Below, in pieces: positions 15,848-24,956 of a DNA stretch of 56,381 nucleotides. The DNA lies in the NCBI RefSeq assembly GCF_016612545.1, contig NZ_JAENRY010000011.1, positions 1-56,381 on the forward strand, written 5' to 3'. Every line of letters starts with the position of its first letter. The stretch's first letter is position 1. The notes beneath the pieces are model-generated. The model did no database searches, was not told where the DNA came from, and saw nothing but the letters and a program-made list of their open reading frames with translations. This DNA comes from Streptomyces sp. MBT65. Lineage in GTDB: Bacteria > Actinomycetota > Actinomycetes > Streptomycetales > Streptomycetaceae. A program made the position numbers and the translations under genes.

Positions 15848-16513
15848 GTGCCGCTGACTTTCGACGACCTCCTCACCCGTGCCACCGCTCTCACCGCCCC
15901 CGGCCGACGGGCCGTCCTCGGTGTCACCGGCAGCCCGGGCGCGGGCAAGACGACCCTCGCCGAGCACCTGGTGCGCGCGCTCAACGGCGCCGGGGAGCCC
16001 TGGGTCGCGCATGTCCCCATGGACGGCTTCCATCTCGCCGACGTCGAACTGGACCGGCTCGGCCGCCGCGATCGCAAGGGCGCGCCCGACACCTTCGACG
16101 CGGCCGGGTACGCGGCGCTGTTGCGGAGAGTGCGGGACGAGACCGACGAGATCGTGTACGCGCCCAGCTTCGAGCGGGTGTTGGAGCAGCCGATCGCCGG
16201 CGCGATCCCGGTGCCGCCCACGGCCCGGCTGGTGGTGACGGAGGGCAACTACCTGCTGCTGGAGGCGGGTTCATGGGCGCGGGTACGGCCGTGTCTGGAC
16301 GAGGTGTGGTTCTGCGAGGCCGACGAGGACGAGCGCGTCCGCCGACTCGTCGCCCGGCACGAGGAGTTCGGCAAGGACCACGAGACCGCCGTGGCCTGGG
16401 TGTCGGGCACGGACCAGCGCAACGCCGATCTGGTCGCCACGACGCGTGGCCGGGCGGATCTGGTGATCCCCCCGGCCACGCTGCCTTCGCCGTACGGCGT
16501 GCCCCGCGCCTGA
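15848..16513 (+). CDS. P-loop nucleoside/sugar kinase (uridine kinase/PanK-like)
   Basis: The 221-residue kinase has Walker A GSPGAGKTT at about 28-36, a Walker-B-like VPMDGFHL near 58 with the substrate Asp, GAPDTFDAAG, VVTEGNYLLLE, and a lid DERVRRLVARHEEFGKD. This order is that of the phosphoribulokinase/uridine kinase/pantothenate kinase group, in a short actinobacterial form usually labelled nucleoside/nucleotide kinase family. The start is GTG. It ends 4 bp from the convergent toroid enzyme gene of the sugar operon; no co-transcription is possible. It phosphorylates an unknown sugar, nucleoside or vitamin. Confidence 0.8.
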   Translation: MPLTFDDLLTRATALTAPGRRAVLGVTGSPGAGKTTLAEHLVRALNGAGEPWVAHVPMDGFHLADVELDRLGRRDRKGAPDTFDAAGYAALLRRVRDETDEIVYAPSFERVLEQPIAGAIPVPPTARLVVTEGNYLLLEAGSWARVRPCLDEVWFCEADEDERVRRLVARHEEFGKDHETAVAWVSGTDQRNADLVATTRGRADLVIPPATLPSPYGVPRA

Positions 16514-16517
16514 GGGC

Positions 16518-18353
16518 TCACGCGTGGAGCGTCAGCTCCGGTTCGCCGTGGGCGTCGCCCGCCGCGTCCCCGATGACCGCGGTGAACGCCTCGGTGCGGA
16601 CGGTGAGTTCACCGTTCTCGCCGCTCGTGAACTCGGCGGTGAAGGGACCGGTGCCGGGTCCGTAGCGGACGGCGAACACATGCAGGTGCTCCGGCGCGCC
16701 CGGTGCCGGGTCGGCCTCCAGTGCCGTGGAGGTGACCAGGTGGCTCCAGCCCTCGTCGGGGTTGCCGTAGCCGCGCGGGTCGGCCGCGAGGGCGAACGCC
16801 GCCTCCTGCTGGGAGAGTTCGGAGCGGGCGTCGAAGTGGTCGGCGCCCTCGCCGGTCGGGTGGGTGAGGCGCAGGCTGCCCGCGGAGCTGACGTCACCCT
16901 CGGCCGTCCTGCGGACCCGGTCTCCGTCGTCCGCCGCGTAGGGCAGTCCGGCGAGCAAGTACGGTGCTCCGTCGAGGCGTTCGACGGCCACCGTGGTCCA
17001 CAGGCTTGTGCCGTCGGTGACGTACAGGGACTGAATGTGCCGCAGGACGTGGTCGCGGCCGACGACCGGCTTGGTGACCAGCTTGGCCGTGAGCCCCTCG
17101 GCGCTGATGTCGCGGACTCGCACCTCGCCCATCGGGCGGCAGAACAGGAAGCCGTCGAGCACCGGGCCGAAGCCGCGCTGGCGGTTGACGGCGGCGGGCA
17201 GGTAGTACGTGCTGTCGGCCTCGACCACCGACGGGGTCATCTTGCTGTCGAAGGCCACCGAGACGGTACCGGCGCGGAGTTGATGGCGGGTCGGCTCCGT
17301 CGACGGGGTGCGGTGCCAGGGTGTGGTGTCCTGGATCTGCCAGACCAGCATCCACGCGAAGTGGCCGTCGACTCCCCCGTCCGGCTTGACCGCGTGCCGG
17401 GCCCAGCGGCTGTCGCCCCGGTAGCGGCCGATGTCCGAGCCGATACGGGCGCCGAAGTAGCGCAGACCGAGGACCGATTCGAAGGCGGAGTGCTGCTCGC
17501 TGTAGCGCGGACCACCGTTGTCGAAGCCGCCGTTGGTGAGGCGGGCGTCGATGTAGCGCGCCAGCGCCTCGCCGTCCTCGGCGAACATGTCCTCGCCGCT
17601 GACGATGTGGGCCCGCGCGAGGAAGGAGAGGGAGATCGGGCCGTAGTTGTTGTCGTACGCGCCGCCGTGCTCGGGCGGGAGGAGGGCGCCGCGGTCGCTC
17701 ACACGGTGGGCGCGGATCTCGTCCGCGTACACGGCGAGTGCGCGTCCGCGCACCAACTCCCCTTCTGTCGAAGGGAGATGGCGGGCCAGCATCAAGCCGC
17801 CGACCACACAGCCGATCGCCTGGTTGCCGGCTTCCTGCGGGTTGAAGAAGGTCGCCTCGGTGAGCCAGCGCCAGTAGCCGTGCGCCAACTCGACCAGTGC
17901 GGTGCGCTGTTCGTCGTCGACGAGTCCGTCCGTCGCGTCCAGGATGTTGACCGCCTGGAGCAGCGCCCATGCCGTGCTCGGCCAGTCGCCGATGGGGTGG
18001 GCGCCCGTCTCCAGGACGTAACGGGCGTACGGGAGGCCGGAGTTGCGGACCCTCAGGTTCGGGTAGCCGGGGTTGTCCTCGGTGTAGACGCGCTCGCTGA
18101 GGTGGAAGGCGAGGCTGCGCCGGACCGGCTCCGGCAGGCGCGGGTCCTTGCCGCGCTGCCAGGCGAAGGCCAGCAGGGACGTGATGCCGAGCGAGGTGTC
18201 CCCGATGTCGTCGTAGCAGTCGGGGTGTTCGAGGTTGCCCTCCGGTGTGATGCGCCGCAGGGCCTGCTCGACGACGTCCGCGAGGACCGCGTCGTAGGCC
18301 TCCGGGGTGTCGGGGAGGTCGTGCAGCGGGCCGCGCTGGTGGAGGAGGTGCAC
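16518..18353 (-). CDS. Uncharacterised (alpha/alpha)-toroid enzyme, last gene of the sugar operon
   Basis: The 611-residue protein has no signal peptide. Residues 1-330 form repeated helical pairs with conserved-looking loops (DDIGDTSLG, NPQEAGNQAIG near 172-182, PEHGGAYDNNYGP near 227-239, NGGFDNGGPRYSEQ near 275-288). Residues 340-611 are strand-rich, a beta-sandwich. This architecture is that of heparinase/alginate-lyase-type polysaccharide lyases and some GH families, but I cannot place it in one. Cytoplasmic location suggests action on imported oligosaccharides. The start is GTG at 18353, with GAAGGG about 12 bases upstream, 51 bp after the other toroid gene. Substrate and reaction are unknown. 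Confidence 0.7.
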   Translation of the reverse strand: MHLLHQRGPLHDLPDTPEAYDAVLADVVEQALRRITPEGNLEHPDCYDDIGDTSLGITSLLAFAWQRGKDPRLPEPVRRSLAFHLSERVYTEDNPGYPNLRVRNSGLPYARYVLETGAHPIGDWPSTAWALLQAVNILDATDGLVDDEQRTALVELAHGYWRWLTEATFFNPQEAGNQAIGCVVGGLMLARHLPSTEGELVRGRALAVYADEIRAHRVSDRGALLPPEHGGAYDNNYGPISLSFLARAHIVSGEDMFAEDGEALARYIDARLTNGGFDNGGPRYSEQHSAFESVLGLRYFGARIGSDIGRYRGDSRWARHAVKPDGGVDGHFAWMLVWQIQDTTPWHRTPSTEPTRHQLRAGTVSVAFDSKMTPSVVEADSTYYLPAAVNRQRGFGPVLDGFLFCRPMGEVRVRDISAEGLTAKLVTKPVVGRDHVLRHIQSLYVTDGTSLWTTVAVERLDGAPYLLAGLPYAADDGDRVRRTAEGDVSSAGSLRLTHPTGEGADHFDARSELSQQEAAFALAADPRGYGNPDEGWSHLVTSTALEADPAPGAPEHLHVFAVRYGPGTGPFTAEFTSGENGELTVRTEAFTAVIGDAAGDAHGEPELTLHA

Positions 18354-18404
18354 GGGTGGTTCAGCCCTTCATGCCGGAGGTGGCCGTGGCGTGGGTCGGC
18401 GGGG

Positions 18405-20123
18405 TCAGAGGTCGGGTGCGGGGCGGCCGGCGCGCAGGGCGACGGTCAGTGTCCGGGGGCCGTTGCCGCCGAGGTAGACGCGGTTTCCGGTCGTCGCGTC
18501 GGTGCCGCCCACCACGGTGTGGTCCTGGCCCGGGTCGTACCGTAGTACGTCGCCGCGGTCCGGCCCGGCGAGGGGTTCGCCCGCCTCGACGGCGGCCTCG
18601 ACGCGGATCTCGTCGTCGCCGACGCGGTAGGTCAAGGGCTCGGTCGTCAGGCACCAGCGTCCGTCGCCGATCGGGGTGGCGCCCGTTACAACTCCCCCTG
18701 GCCGGAAGGTCAGTTCGAGGGACCAGGGCACCTGTGGGCCGCTGATGTCGATGCGCAGGTCGGCCCCGTCGTCCCGCAGGTCGACCTCGACGCGGGTCGT
18801 GTGGGAGACCTCGTCGCGGGGGCGATCCGGGAAGGACAGGGCGGCGGAGAAGCGGCCCTCGTCCGTCATGCGGTAGGTGCCGTCGCTTCGTTGCCGGTCC
18901 GACGGGAGCGGCTGGTAGTAGGCGGCCGTCAGGGTCTCGGTGAGCCGGTACCGGTTGTCGGCGAGCTGTTCCATGTCGGCGGCGCGGAACGGGCCGAGGT
19001 CGAAGAAACCCCGGGAGAGGCGCACCGCGTCGAGGACCGCCTCGCCGGCGAACAGGCGCAGGAAGGTGGGGTTGCAGGCCAGGCCCGAGCGGATGCGCCG
19101 GTGCTCGGGGACGTCCGAGCCGCCGTACAGGACGCTGTGCGTTGTGGTGGAGACGCGTGAGGCGAGGCGGGCCGTGGTGAAGTACCGGTCGCGGGGCAGG
19201 AGTTGCGGCTCCGGTGTCGGCAGTTCGCGGCACAGGTCGGGGGTGAGGAGGGCCGCGGCGAGCAGGTCGGGGTCGTCGATGCCGTCGGCCGCCGCCCGGT
19301 GTGCCGCTCGGCTGAAGTCGCCCCGGCCGGTGCGGATCGCGAGCAGCCGGAAGTGCGGGAGGTAGGGCGCCAGCGGAAAGCGGCCCTTCTGGTCCTGGCG
19401 CCGGGAGTGGACGGTCTCCACCGTGCCGTCCGGTCTGATGAGGTCCAGGGTCGCGGTGAGGTTGTGTTCGACGGCGTCCCGCAGGTCGGGGCGGTCGAGG
19501 ACCTCGGCCAGCAGCAGGAGCGAGGGGTTGGAGACATGGGACGCGTAGACGGCGCTGCGCTCCGAGTACAGGCCCTCCGCGTCGATGTCGACGCCCTCGG
19601 CGAGCCACTCCTCGACACGGTCGAGCAGCCGATCGTCGGGGAACGAGCGGTGCAGGCGGGCCAGCGCGGCGGACAGTTCCCAGCGGTGGTTCGGAGTGTG
19701 CACCCCGCCGGTCAGGAGACTGTCGGAGGCGGCGCGGGCGATCTCGGCAAGCGCGGCCGCGACGTCGTCCAGTTCCGGACCCGCGCCCACGGCCAGGACG
19801 TACGCGTCGCACACGTCGTTGACGGTGAACGCGGAGTCCGGCGGTGACTGCACGTTGTCGCCGCCCGCGAAGAGGCCGGTGCCGGTCTGCGCGGCCCGCA
19901 GGGCGCGGAGGTGGGTCAGCGCGGCGGCGACGGCCTTCTCGCTGCCGTGCAGGGCCGAGTCCGGGGAGCGGTGGGCCGCGATCAGGGTCTTCACCCGGCG
20001 GGCCAGCACGCGGTGGGTGACACCGACGGGTTCCTGGTCCGGGTCGGCCGCCGGCGGGGCGGCCGACCCGTCGGCGGCACGGGCCGCCGCGCGCACGAAC
20101 TCGTCGTCGAGCGGGCTGGGCAA
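18405..20123 (-). CDS. Uncharacterised (alpha/alpha)-toroid, heparinase-like enzyme
   Basis: The 572-residue protein has no signal peptide. The N-terminal half is helical, with TPNHRWELSAALARL near 150, GLYSERSAVYASHVSNPSLLLLAE near 190-213 and RPDGTVETVHSRRQDQ near 235-250. The second half is beta-rich (RVEVDLRDDGADLRIDISG onwards). An Asn-His pair in the first motif and Tyr in the second resemble the catalytic site of heparinase II/III-like lyases, but this is a reading by eye. The start is TTG at 20123, 3 bp after the permease stop, with GAAGGA upstream; no ATG or GTG fits better. With the transporter it suggests uptake followed by intracellular cleavage. Confidence 0.7.
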   Translation of the reverse strand: MPSPLDDEFVRAAARAADGSAAPPAADPDQEPVGVTHRVLARRVKTLIAAHRSPDSALHGSEKAVAAALTHLRALRAAQTGTGLFAGGDNVQSPPDSAFTVNDVCDAYVLAVGAGPELDDVAAALAEIARAASDSLLTGGVHTPNHRWELSAALARLHRSFPDDRLLDRVEEWLAEGVDIDAEGLYSERSAVYASHVSNPSLLLLAEVLDRPDLRDAVEHNLTATLDLIRPDGTVETVHSRRQDQKGRFPLAPYLPHFRLLAIRTGRGDFSRAAHRAAADGIDDPDLLAAALLTPDLCRELPTPEPQLLPRDRYFTTARLASRVSTTTHSVLYGGSDVPEHRRIRSGLACNPTFLRLFAGEAVLDAVRLSRGFFDLGPFRAADMEQLADNRYRLTETLTAAYYQPLPSDRQRSDGTYRMTDEGRFSAALSFPDRPRDEVSHTTRVEVDLRDDGADLRIDISGPQVPWSLELTFRPGGVVTGATPIGDGRWCLTTEPLTYRVGDDEIRVEAAVEAGEPLAGPDRGDVLRYDPGQDHTVVGGTDATTGNRVYLGGNGPRTLTVALRAGRPAPDL

Positions 20124-20125
20124 GG

Positions 20126-21028
20126 TCAGTCCTTCAGTCCGGCGTTGATGTCGGCGCTCATGACGTACCGCTGGAAGACCAGGAAGATGAGGATCAGCGG
20201 GATCATGGAGATGACCGAACCGCCCAGCAGCACCGACCAGTTGATGTTCTGCGCGCCGACGAGGCTCTGGATGCCGATCTGCACGGTGAACTTGTTGGGG
20301 TCGTTCAGCATCAGCAGCGGCCAGATGTAGTCGTTCCAGCGCCACTGGAAGGACAGGATCGCGAGGGTCAGCATGATGGGCCGGGAGATCGGCACCATGA
20401 TCCGCAGGAAGATCGACAGTTCCCGCGCGCCGTCGATGCGGGCGGCCTCGACGAGTTCGTCGGGGACCGTCAGGAAGAACTGGCGGAACATGAAGCAGCC
20501 GGTCGCGGTGAGCACGGCCGGGAGGATGATGCCGCCGAACGAGTTGTAGAGGCCGAGGTCGCGGACCACCAGGAACTCGGGGGCGAGCATGACCTCGGAC
20601 GGCAGCATCGTGGTGGCCAGGATGCAGATGAAGAAGAACTTGAGCCAGCGGTTGTTGTACTTCGCCAGCGCGTAGCCGGTGCAGCAGCTGACGCCCACCG
20701 TGAGGATCGTCGTGATCACGCACACGATGGCGGTGTTGATGAAGTACTGGGAGAAGTTGGCGCTGTCCCAGGCCGCCTTGTAGCCCGACACGGTGGGGTT
20801 GTGCGGAAGCACCGTCAGCGGCAGGGAGAAGAGGTCCCCCGCCGGCTTGAAGGAGCTGAGGACGAACCACAGCACCGGCAGCCCGTAGAGGGCGGCCAGG
20901 ATCCACAGCAGTGTCGTCGCGGGGACCGCGCGCCGGAGCCCGCCGTCGCGCCCGTTGCGTCGCTGCCGCTTGGAAAGGGTCCGGCCGGAGTCGGCGTCGA
21001 CCGGACGCGGCGTGTCTGTGGTTGTCAT
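20126..21028 (-). CDS. Sugar ABC transporter permease, MalG type
   Basis: The 300-residue inner-membrane protein has six helices, with the first at about 34-58, and the EAA loop ELVEAARIDGARELSIFLRIMVPISRP near 200-226, which contacts the ATPase. Its C-terminus YVMSADINAGLKD is typical of MalG-like CUT1 permeases. The ATG overlaps the stop of the other permease by four bases (ATGA, 21025-21028), so translation is coupled. No ATPase gene is in the operon; in Streptomyces such systems borrow MsiK. Confidence 0.93.
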   Translation of the reverse strand: MTTTDTPRPVDADSGRTLSKRQRRNGRDGGLRRAVPATTLLWILAALYGLPVLWFVLSSFKPAGDLFSLPLTVLPHNPTVSGYKAAWDSANFSQYFINTAIVCVITTILTVGVSCCTGYALAKYNNRWLKFFFICILATTMLPSEVMLAPEFLVVRDLGLYNSFGGIILPAVLTATGCFMFRQFFLTVPDELVEAARIDGARELSIFLRIMVPISRPIMLTLAILSFQWRWNDYIWPLLMLNDPNKFTVQIGIQSLVGAQNINWSVLLGGSVISMIPLILIFLVFQRYVMSADINAGLKD

Positions 21029-21942
21029 CGGTTCTCCACCCGCCGGTTGACGATCAGCTGGATGATCGCGACGGCCATCAGGATGAGCATGAGCACGAAG
21101 GACGCGGCGCTCGCGTAGCCGATCTGGCCCCGGTTGAAGCCGGTCTCGTAGATGTACTGGACGAGCAGGTTGTTCGAGGTTCCGGGTCCGCCGTTGTTGA
21201 GGGAGACGAACAGCGGATACTCCTTCATCGCGTTGATCGTGTTGAGCAGGATCACGATGAACGAGGTGGGCGCGATGCTCGGCAGCGTGATGCTGATGAA
21301 CTGGCGCCAGGGACCGGCGCCGTCGAGCGAGGCCGCCTCGTAGTACGACACCGGCACGTTCTTGATCGCCGCGATGAACAGCAGCATCGAGAAGGCCGTT
21401 CCCCACCAGGCACCGGCCATCACCACGACGCCCAGCGACAGGTCCGCGTTCGACTGCCACGCGATCGCGTGCACGCCGAACTTCTCGATGACGTAGTTGA
21501 TCAGTCCGAAGTTCTCACCGAACAGCCACCGCCACAGCACACCCACGACGATCGGCGAGATGAGCCACGGGATGAAGAAGACGACGCGGGCGAACGAGGC
21601 GCCCTTGGCCTGCCTGCTCACCACGAGGTTGGCGATGAGGAGCGACAGCACGAAGTTCAGCGGGACGACGAGGACGGTGTAGAGCAGCGTCCGGAACAGC
21701 GCGTCGTAGAAGGTGGAGTCGCCGAACAGGTTCTGGTAGTTGTCCAGTCCGATGAACTGGAACGCCCCCACACCGGTGTAGTTGGTGAAGGAGTAGACGA
21801 GCCCGATCACCGCCGGCCACACGAAGAACAGCGCGAACAGCACGACGTTGGCCGCGACGAGGACGAGCGGCGCGAGGGTGTAGGTGCTGCGTCGTCGTCG
21901 CCTGGGCGGGCTCACGGACACGTCCGCGGCGCTTTTTGTCAT
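21025..21942 (-). CDS. Sugar ABC transporter permease, MalF type
   Basis: The 305-residue membrane protein begins with a short cytoplasmic lead (RRRRRSTYTLAP) and a first helix LVLVAANVVLFALFFVWPAVIG, typical of MalF-like CUT1 permeases. The EAA loop YYEAASLDGAGPWRQFISITLPSIAP is at about 195-220. It follows the binding-protein gene by 118 bp, an interval holding a strong hairpin, and precedes the MalG-type gene with an ATGA overlap. It forms the import channel for an oligosaccharide delivered by the lipoprotein. Confidence 0.93.
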   Translation of the reverse strand: MTKSAADVSVSPPRRRRRSTYTLAPLVLVAANVVLFALFFVWPAVIGLVYSFTNYTGVGAFQFIGLDNYQNLFGDSTFYDALFRTLLYTVLVVPLNFVLSLLIANLVVSRQAKGASFARVVFFIPWLISPIVVGVLWRWLFGENFGLINYVIEKFGVHAIAWQSNADLSLGVVVMAGAWWGTAFSMLLFIAAIKNVPVSYYEAASLDGAGPWRQFISITLPSIAPTSFIVILLNTINAMKEYPLFVSLNNGGPGTSNNLLVQYIYETGFNRGQIGYASAASFVLMLILMAVAIIQLIVNRRVENR

Positions 21943-22020
21943 CTTCCTGACTTCCGTGCTGGTGGAATGGATTGCTGAGGGCTCCGACCGTGAGCCCGGC
22001 GTCTCGTGGACGGCCAGGGC

Positions 22021-22049
22021 CGGGCGGCGGTGTGCGATCCCGCCGCCCG
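22021..22049 (-). terminator. Intercistronic hairpin after the binding-protein gene
   Basis: A perfect 10-bp stem (22021-22030 with 22040-22049) and 9-base loop begins 11 bases after the binding-protein stop and before the permeases. Such hairpins usually stabilise or partly end the upstream message, so that binding protein exceeds channel. Confidence 0.65.
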
Positions 22050-22060
22050 GGCCCTTGGGC

Positions 22061-23389
22061 CTACGATCCGCTGCCGACCGCCGTGTTGTAGCCGTCCACG
22101 ATGTTGTCCAGGGCCTTGTCGACCGACTGCTGGCCGTTGATCGCCTTGCCGAGCTCCGTCTTGGTCGGGTCGGTGGTGAGGCTCTTGCCCTTCAGCACCC
22201 AGGCCGTCTGCGCGCCGTTGAAGTAGCCCGAGATCGGGGCGTAGAGCGGGATCTCCTCGTTGTAGAGCTTGAACGCCGCCTGCGCCGCCGCCGACTTGAA
22301 GGGGTACTTCGGGCTCAGGCCACTCTCGACCGGGAGGAAGCCGGAGCTCTCGACCAGCTCGGTGTAGTTCTTGGGCTCGTACACCCAGGACATGAACTTC
22401 TTCCCGGCGGTGGCCGCGGCGCTGTTGTTGTTGAAGCCGACCATCATGCCGCCGCTGTTGACGTCACTGGCCTGCACCGGCTGGGCCGGGGTCGGGACGC
22501 TCGCCCACTCGAACTTCTTGATGCTGTCGGCGAAGGCGGGCACCTGCCAGACACCGGACCAGTAGGCGACGACGTCACCGCTCTGGAACATGGCCGACGG
22601 GTCGGCGCCGCTGGTCCACACCGACTTCGGCATGACCTTGTCGTCGTTGAGACCGACGAAGTACTTCACGGCCTTCTTGGTCGCCGCGTCCACCGAGAAC
22701 TTGCCGGAGGAGTCGGCGTGGACGTACTTGCCGCCCATCTCGTACACCATGGCGCGCAGACGCGACGGCGACTGGTCGAAGGTCAGGGAGTACTTGGCGC
22801 CGGTCTTCTCGCGGACCTTGTTGGCCGCGGCGATGAACTCGGTCCAGGTCCAGGTCGTCGAGGGCGAGGCGGGGACGGCGACGCCGGCCTTCTCGAACAG
22901 CGACTTGTTGATGAAGAGGCCGGACGCGGTGACGTCCGAGGGGATGGCCAGCACCTTGCCGGACGAGTCCTTGGCGAGGAAGTTGGCGTTGATCTTGTTG
23001 GCCTTGTTGTTGGTGATGGAGCTGAGGTCGATCAGCTTGCTCGACCAGATCGGGTCCAGCGCCGGCACGTCCGCGACGTCGGGCAGCGAGTTCGCCTGCG
23101 CGGCGTTGTGCAGCTTCGTCGGGTACCCGTCGTAGGGGATGTTGACGAGCTTGACGCTGACGCCGGTCTCCTTCTTGTACTGGGCCACCAGCTTCTTCCA
23201 GCCCGCGTCCTGGCCCGGCACGGTGGAGATCCAGAACGTCAGGGACTTGGAGGTGCCACCCGAGCCGGATCCTCCCCCGCAGGCCGAGAGCAGGAGGGCC
23301 CCTGCGGAGGCCGCGGCGGCGAGAGGAACCAGGCGGCGGATGCCGTGGCGGCCGAGTCGGCGGGAGCGCCGCATACTCACACTGGTCAT
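22061..23389 (-). CDS. Sugar ABC transporter substrate-binding lipoprotein
   Basis: The 442-residue lipoprotein has a signal peptide with twin-Arg-rich lead and lipobox LLSAC, giving a lipid-anchored Cys near residue 37, followed by a Gly/Ser linker. The mature part is a family-1 extracellular solute-binding protein: SLTFWISTVPGQDAGWKKLVAQYKKETGVSV, LPDVADVPALDPIW, TWTEFIAAANKVREKTG, AYWSGVWQVPAF. It is the first gene of the operon with two permeases and two toroid enzymes. ATG 23389 is preferred (AAGGG upstream), though an ATG 15 bases later would also keep the signal. The bound sugar is not identifiable; the Asn/Asp/Trp-rich pocket suggests an oligosaccharide. Confidence 0.93.
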   Translation of the reverse strand: MTSVSMRRSRRLGRHGIRRLVPLAAAASAGALLLSACGGGSGSGGTSKSLTFWISTVPGQDAGWKKLVAQYKKETGVSVKLVNIPYDGYPTKLHNAAQANSLPDVADVPALDPIWSSKLIDLSSITNNKANKINANFLAKDSSGKVLAIPSDVTASGLFINKSLFEKAGVAVPASPSTTWTWTEFIAAANKVREKTGAKYSLTFDQSPSRLRAMVYEMGGKYVHADSSGKFSVDAATKKAVKYFVGLNDDKVMPKSVWTSGADPSAMFQSGDVVAYWSGVWQVPAFADSIKKFEWASVPTPAQPVQASDVNSGGMMVGFNNNSAAATAGKKFMSWVYEPKNYTELVESSGFLPVESGLSPKYPFKSAAAQAAFKLYNEEIPLYAPISGYFNGAQTAWVLKGKSLTTDPTKTELGKAINGQQSVDKALDNIVDGYNTAVGSGS

Positions 23390-23622
23390 CTTCGATCCCT
23401 TTTCTTCGTAGCGGAAGAAGCACGGCGCCAGCCGAGGCGGCACGGGTGCATTGTGCAGAGAGTTTCGCTTTCCGGGGGCGTGGCCTCGCCCGGCCTCGCC
23501 ATTCTGAACGGGTGACATCCCCGGCCTTCTGGGCCGCTGCCGCACAAGCTCACCCTGATGCGGTTGCTGTACGTCTCGTACAGGCGGGAGGCTCACCCCA
23601 AGTCGATGTCCCGACCGACTTA

Positions 23623-23632
23623 GAAAGCGCTT
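23623..23632. promoter_or_regulatory. LacI-type operator core upstream of the sugar operon
   Basis: GAAAGCGCTT lies 234 bp before the binding-protein start. AAAGCGCTT is the core of many LacI/CcpA-family operators, though the outer arms are imperfect here. No LacI gene is adjacent, so a regulator elsewhere would be needed. Confidence 0.35.
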
Positions 23633-23664
23633 GTCCGGACATTGGCAGACCGAGTCCGAGGCCG

Positions 23665-24810
23665 TCAATCCTTCGCCCCCGCACCATCGGTCACGGTTTG
23701 GACTCCTCTGGCGACCGCGAGCCGGGCGGCGCCCACCACGGTGCCGAGATCGCCGACCGTGCTGCTCACCACCTCGGTGGGCCAGCTCAGCCTGCCCAGC
23801 TCGGCCCGGACACCGGGCAGGAGCTGCGGGTCCGTGCCCGTGCTGCCGCCCAGGACGATCAGTCCAGGGTCCAGTACGGCGGCCACGGCGGCGGCGAGTC
23901 TGCCCACGTCCGCGGCGTGTCGGCCGACCAGTGCGCTCGCCGTGTCGTGTCCCTGCCGGGCGAGGGCGAAGAGCCGGTCCGCGCTGCCGGGGCACGGTTC
24001 GCCGGTGTCCGGCCAGACCGCCGCCGCCCTGCGCAGCAGCGAGCGCGCGCCGACGTACTCCTCCAGGGCCTCTCTGCGGGGCTCCACGGCGTCGTCCCAG
24101 GGGTAGGGCAGCCGGGCCAGCTCACCGGCCGCGCCGTTCGCTCCGCGCAGCACCTGGCCGCCGACGACGATGCCGAGACCGATGCCGACGCCGATCCGCA
24201 GATAGCCGAAGGAGAGCCGGCCCCGGGCGGCGCCCTCGTGCAGTTCGGCGAGCGCGGCGCAGTTGACGTTGTTCTCCAGGTGGACCGGCACCCCCGGCGG
24301 CAGGGCGACCGTCATGGCGTCGAACACCGGGCCCGCCTTGGCGGTCGCGGGACGCATGCCGGCGCCCGCCCGGTCCCGCGCGGCGACATCACCGACGGCG
24401 ACGACGACCGTGCGCAGCGGGGTGTCGGCGGGCAGCGCGCCGAGTGCCTCGCGCACCGCGGCGGCGGCGTCCTCCCGGGGGCCGGTGACCTCGGCCAGCA
24501 GGGTGCCGTCGAGGGCGCAGCCGCGCACCCGGGTGAGCGCCGGGCCCAGATCGACGGCGAGTACGGCACCGGCGGCGGGGCCGAGACGGTATACGGCCGC
24601 GTTGCGGCCCGTGCCCCCGGAGGCGGTGCCGGAGTGGGCGGCGAGCTGGACGCTCTCCAGTTCCACGACGGCGGAGGACACCGTCGGCTTGGACAGGCCC
24701 GCGAGGGTCGCGAGCTGCGGCCGGGTCGCGCTGCCGGCTCTGGCCAGCACCTCGAACACCGCGCTCGCGCTCTCGGTCAGCCGAGACGCCTGCGCCACGA
24801 CGTGTTCCAC
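23665..24810 (-). CDS. ROK-family transcriptional regulator
   Basis: The 381-residue regulator has an N-terminal winged helix (ATRPQLATLAGLSKPTVSSAVVELE, about 28-52) joined to a ROK sugar-kinase-like domain: VLAVDLGPALTRVRG, VHLENNVNCAALAELHEGAARG, LRIGVGIGLGIVVGGQVLRGANGAAGELARLPY and IVLGGSTG. The ROK zinc Cys cluster (CxCGxxGC) is not apparent; the corresponding loop reads PYPWDDAVEPRREALEEYV, so it may be a zinc-free variant. It lies between the sugar operon and the divergent kinase, with a 24-bp dyad in the divergent region. It should sense a sugar or sugar phosphate and control the locus. Confidence 0.9.
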   Translation of the reverse strand: MEHVVAQASRLTESASAVFEVLARAGSATRPQLATLAGLSKPTVSSAVVELESVQLAAHSGTASGGTGRNAAVYRLGPAAGAVLAVDLGPALTRVRGCALDGTLLAEVTGPREDAAAAVREALGALPADTPLRTVVVAVGDVAARDRAGAGMRPATAKAGPVFDAMTVALPPGVPVHLENNVNCAALAELHEGAARGRLSFGYLRIGVGIGLGIVVGGQVLRGANGAAGELARLPYPWDDAVEPRREALEEYVGARSLLRRAAAVWPDTGEPCPGSADRLFALARQGHDTASALVGRHAADVGRLAAAVAAVLDPGLIVLGGSTGTDPQLLPGVRAELGRLSWPTEVVSSTVGDLGTVVGAARLAVARGVQTVTDGAGAKD

Positions 24811-24927
24811 ACTTCCCCCAGTTCACAGGCCGCGTTCCCGGAGGGTGTCCATGGGATGCGGCGATGGGATGTCCTGACGTCACGCGGGCCCGGGCAACGG
24901 TCCCTGTGACCGAGTTAGCGATGACTC

Positions 24928-24956
24928 TTGACGCACTGTACTTCGTTAGTTAACTT
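24928..24956 (+). promoter_or_regulatory. Promoter of the BadF-type kinase
   Basis: TTGACG at 24928-24933 and TAACTT at 24951-24956 are separated by 17 bases, a good sigma-70-type match. The -10 falls inside the ROK dyad, so a bound repressor would exclude polymerase. Confidence 0.6.
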
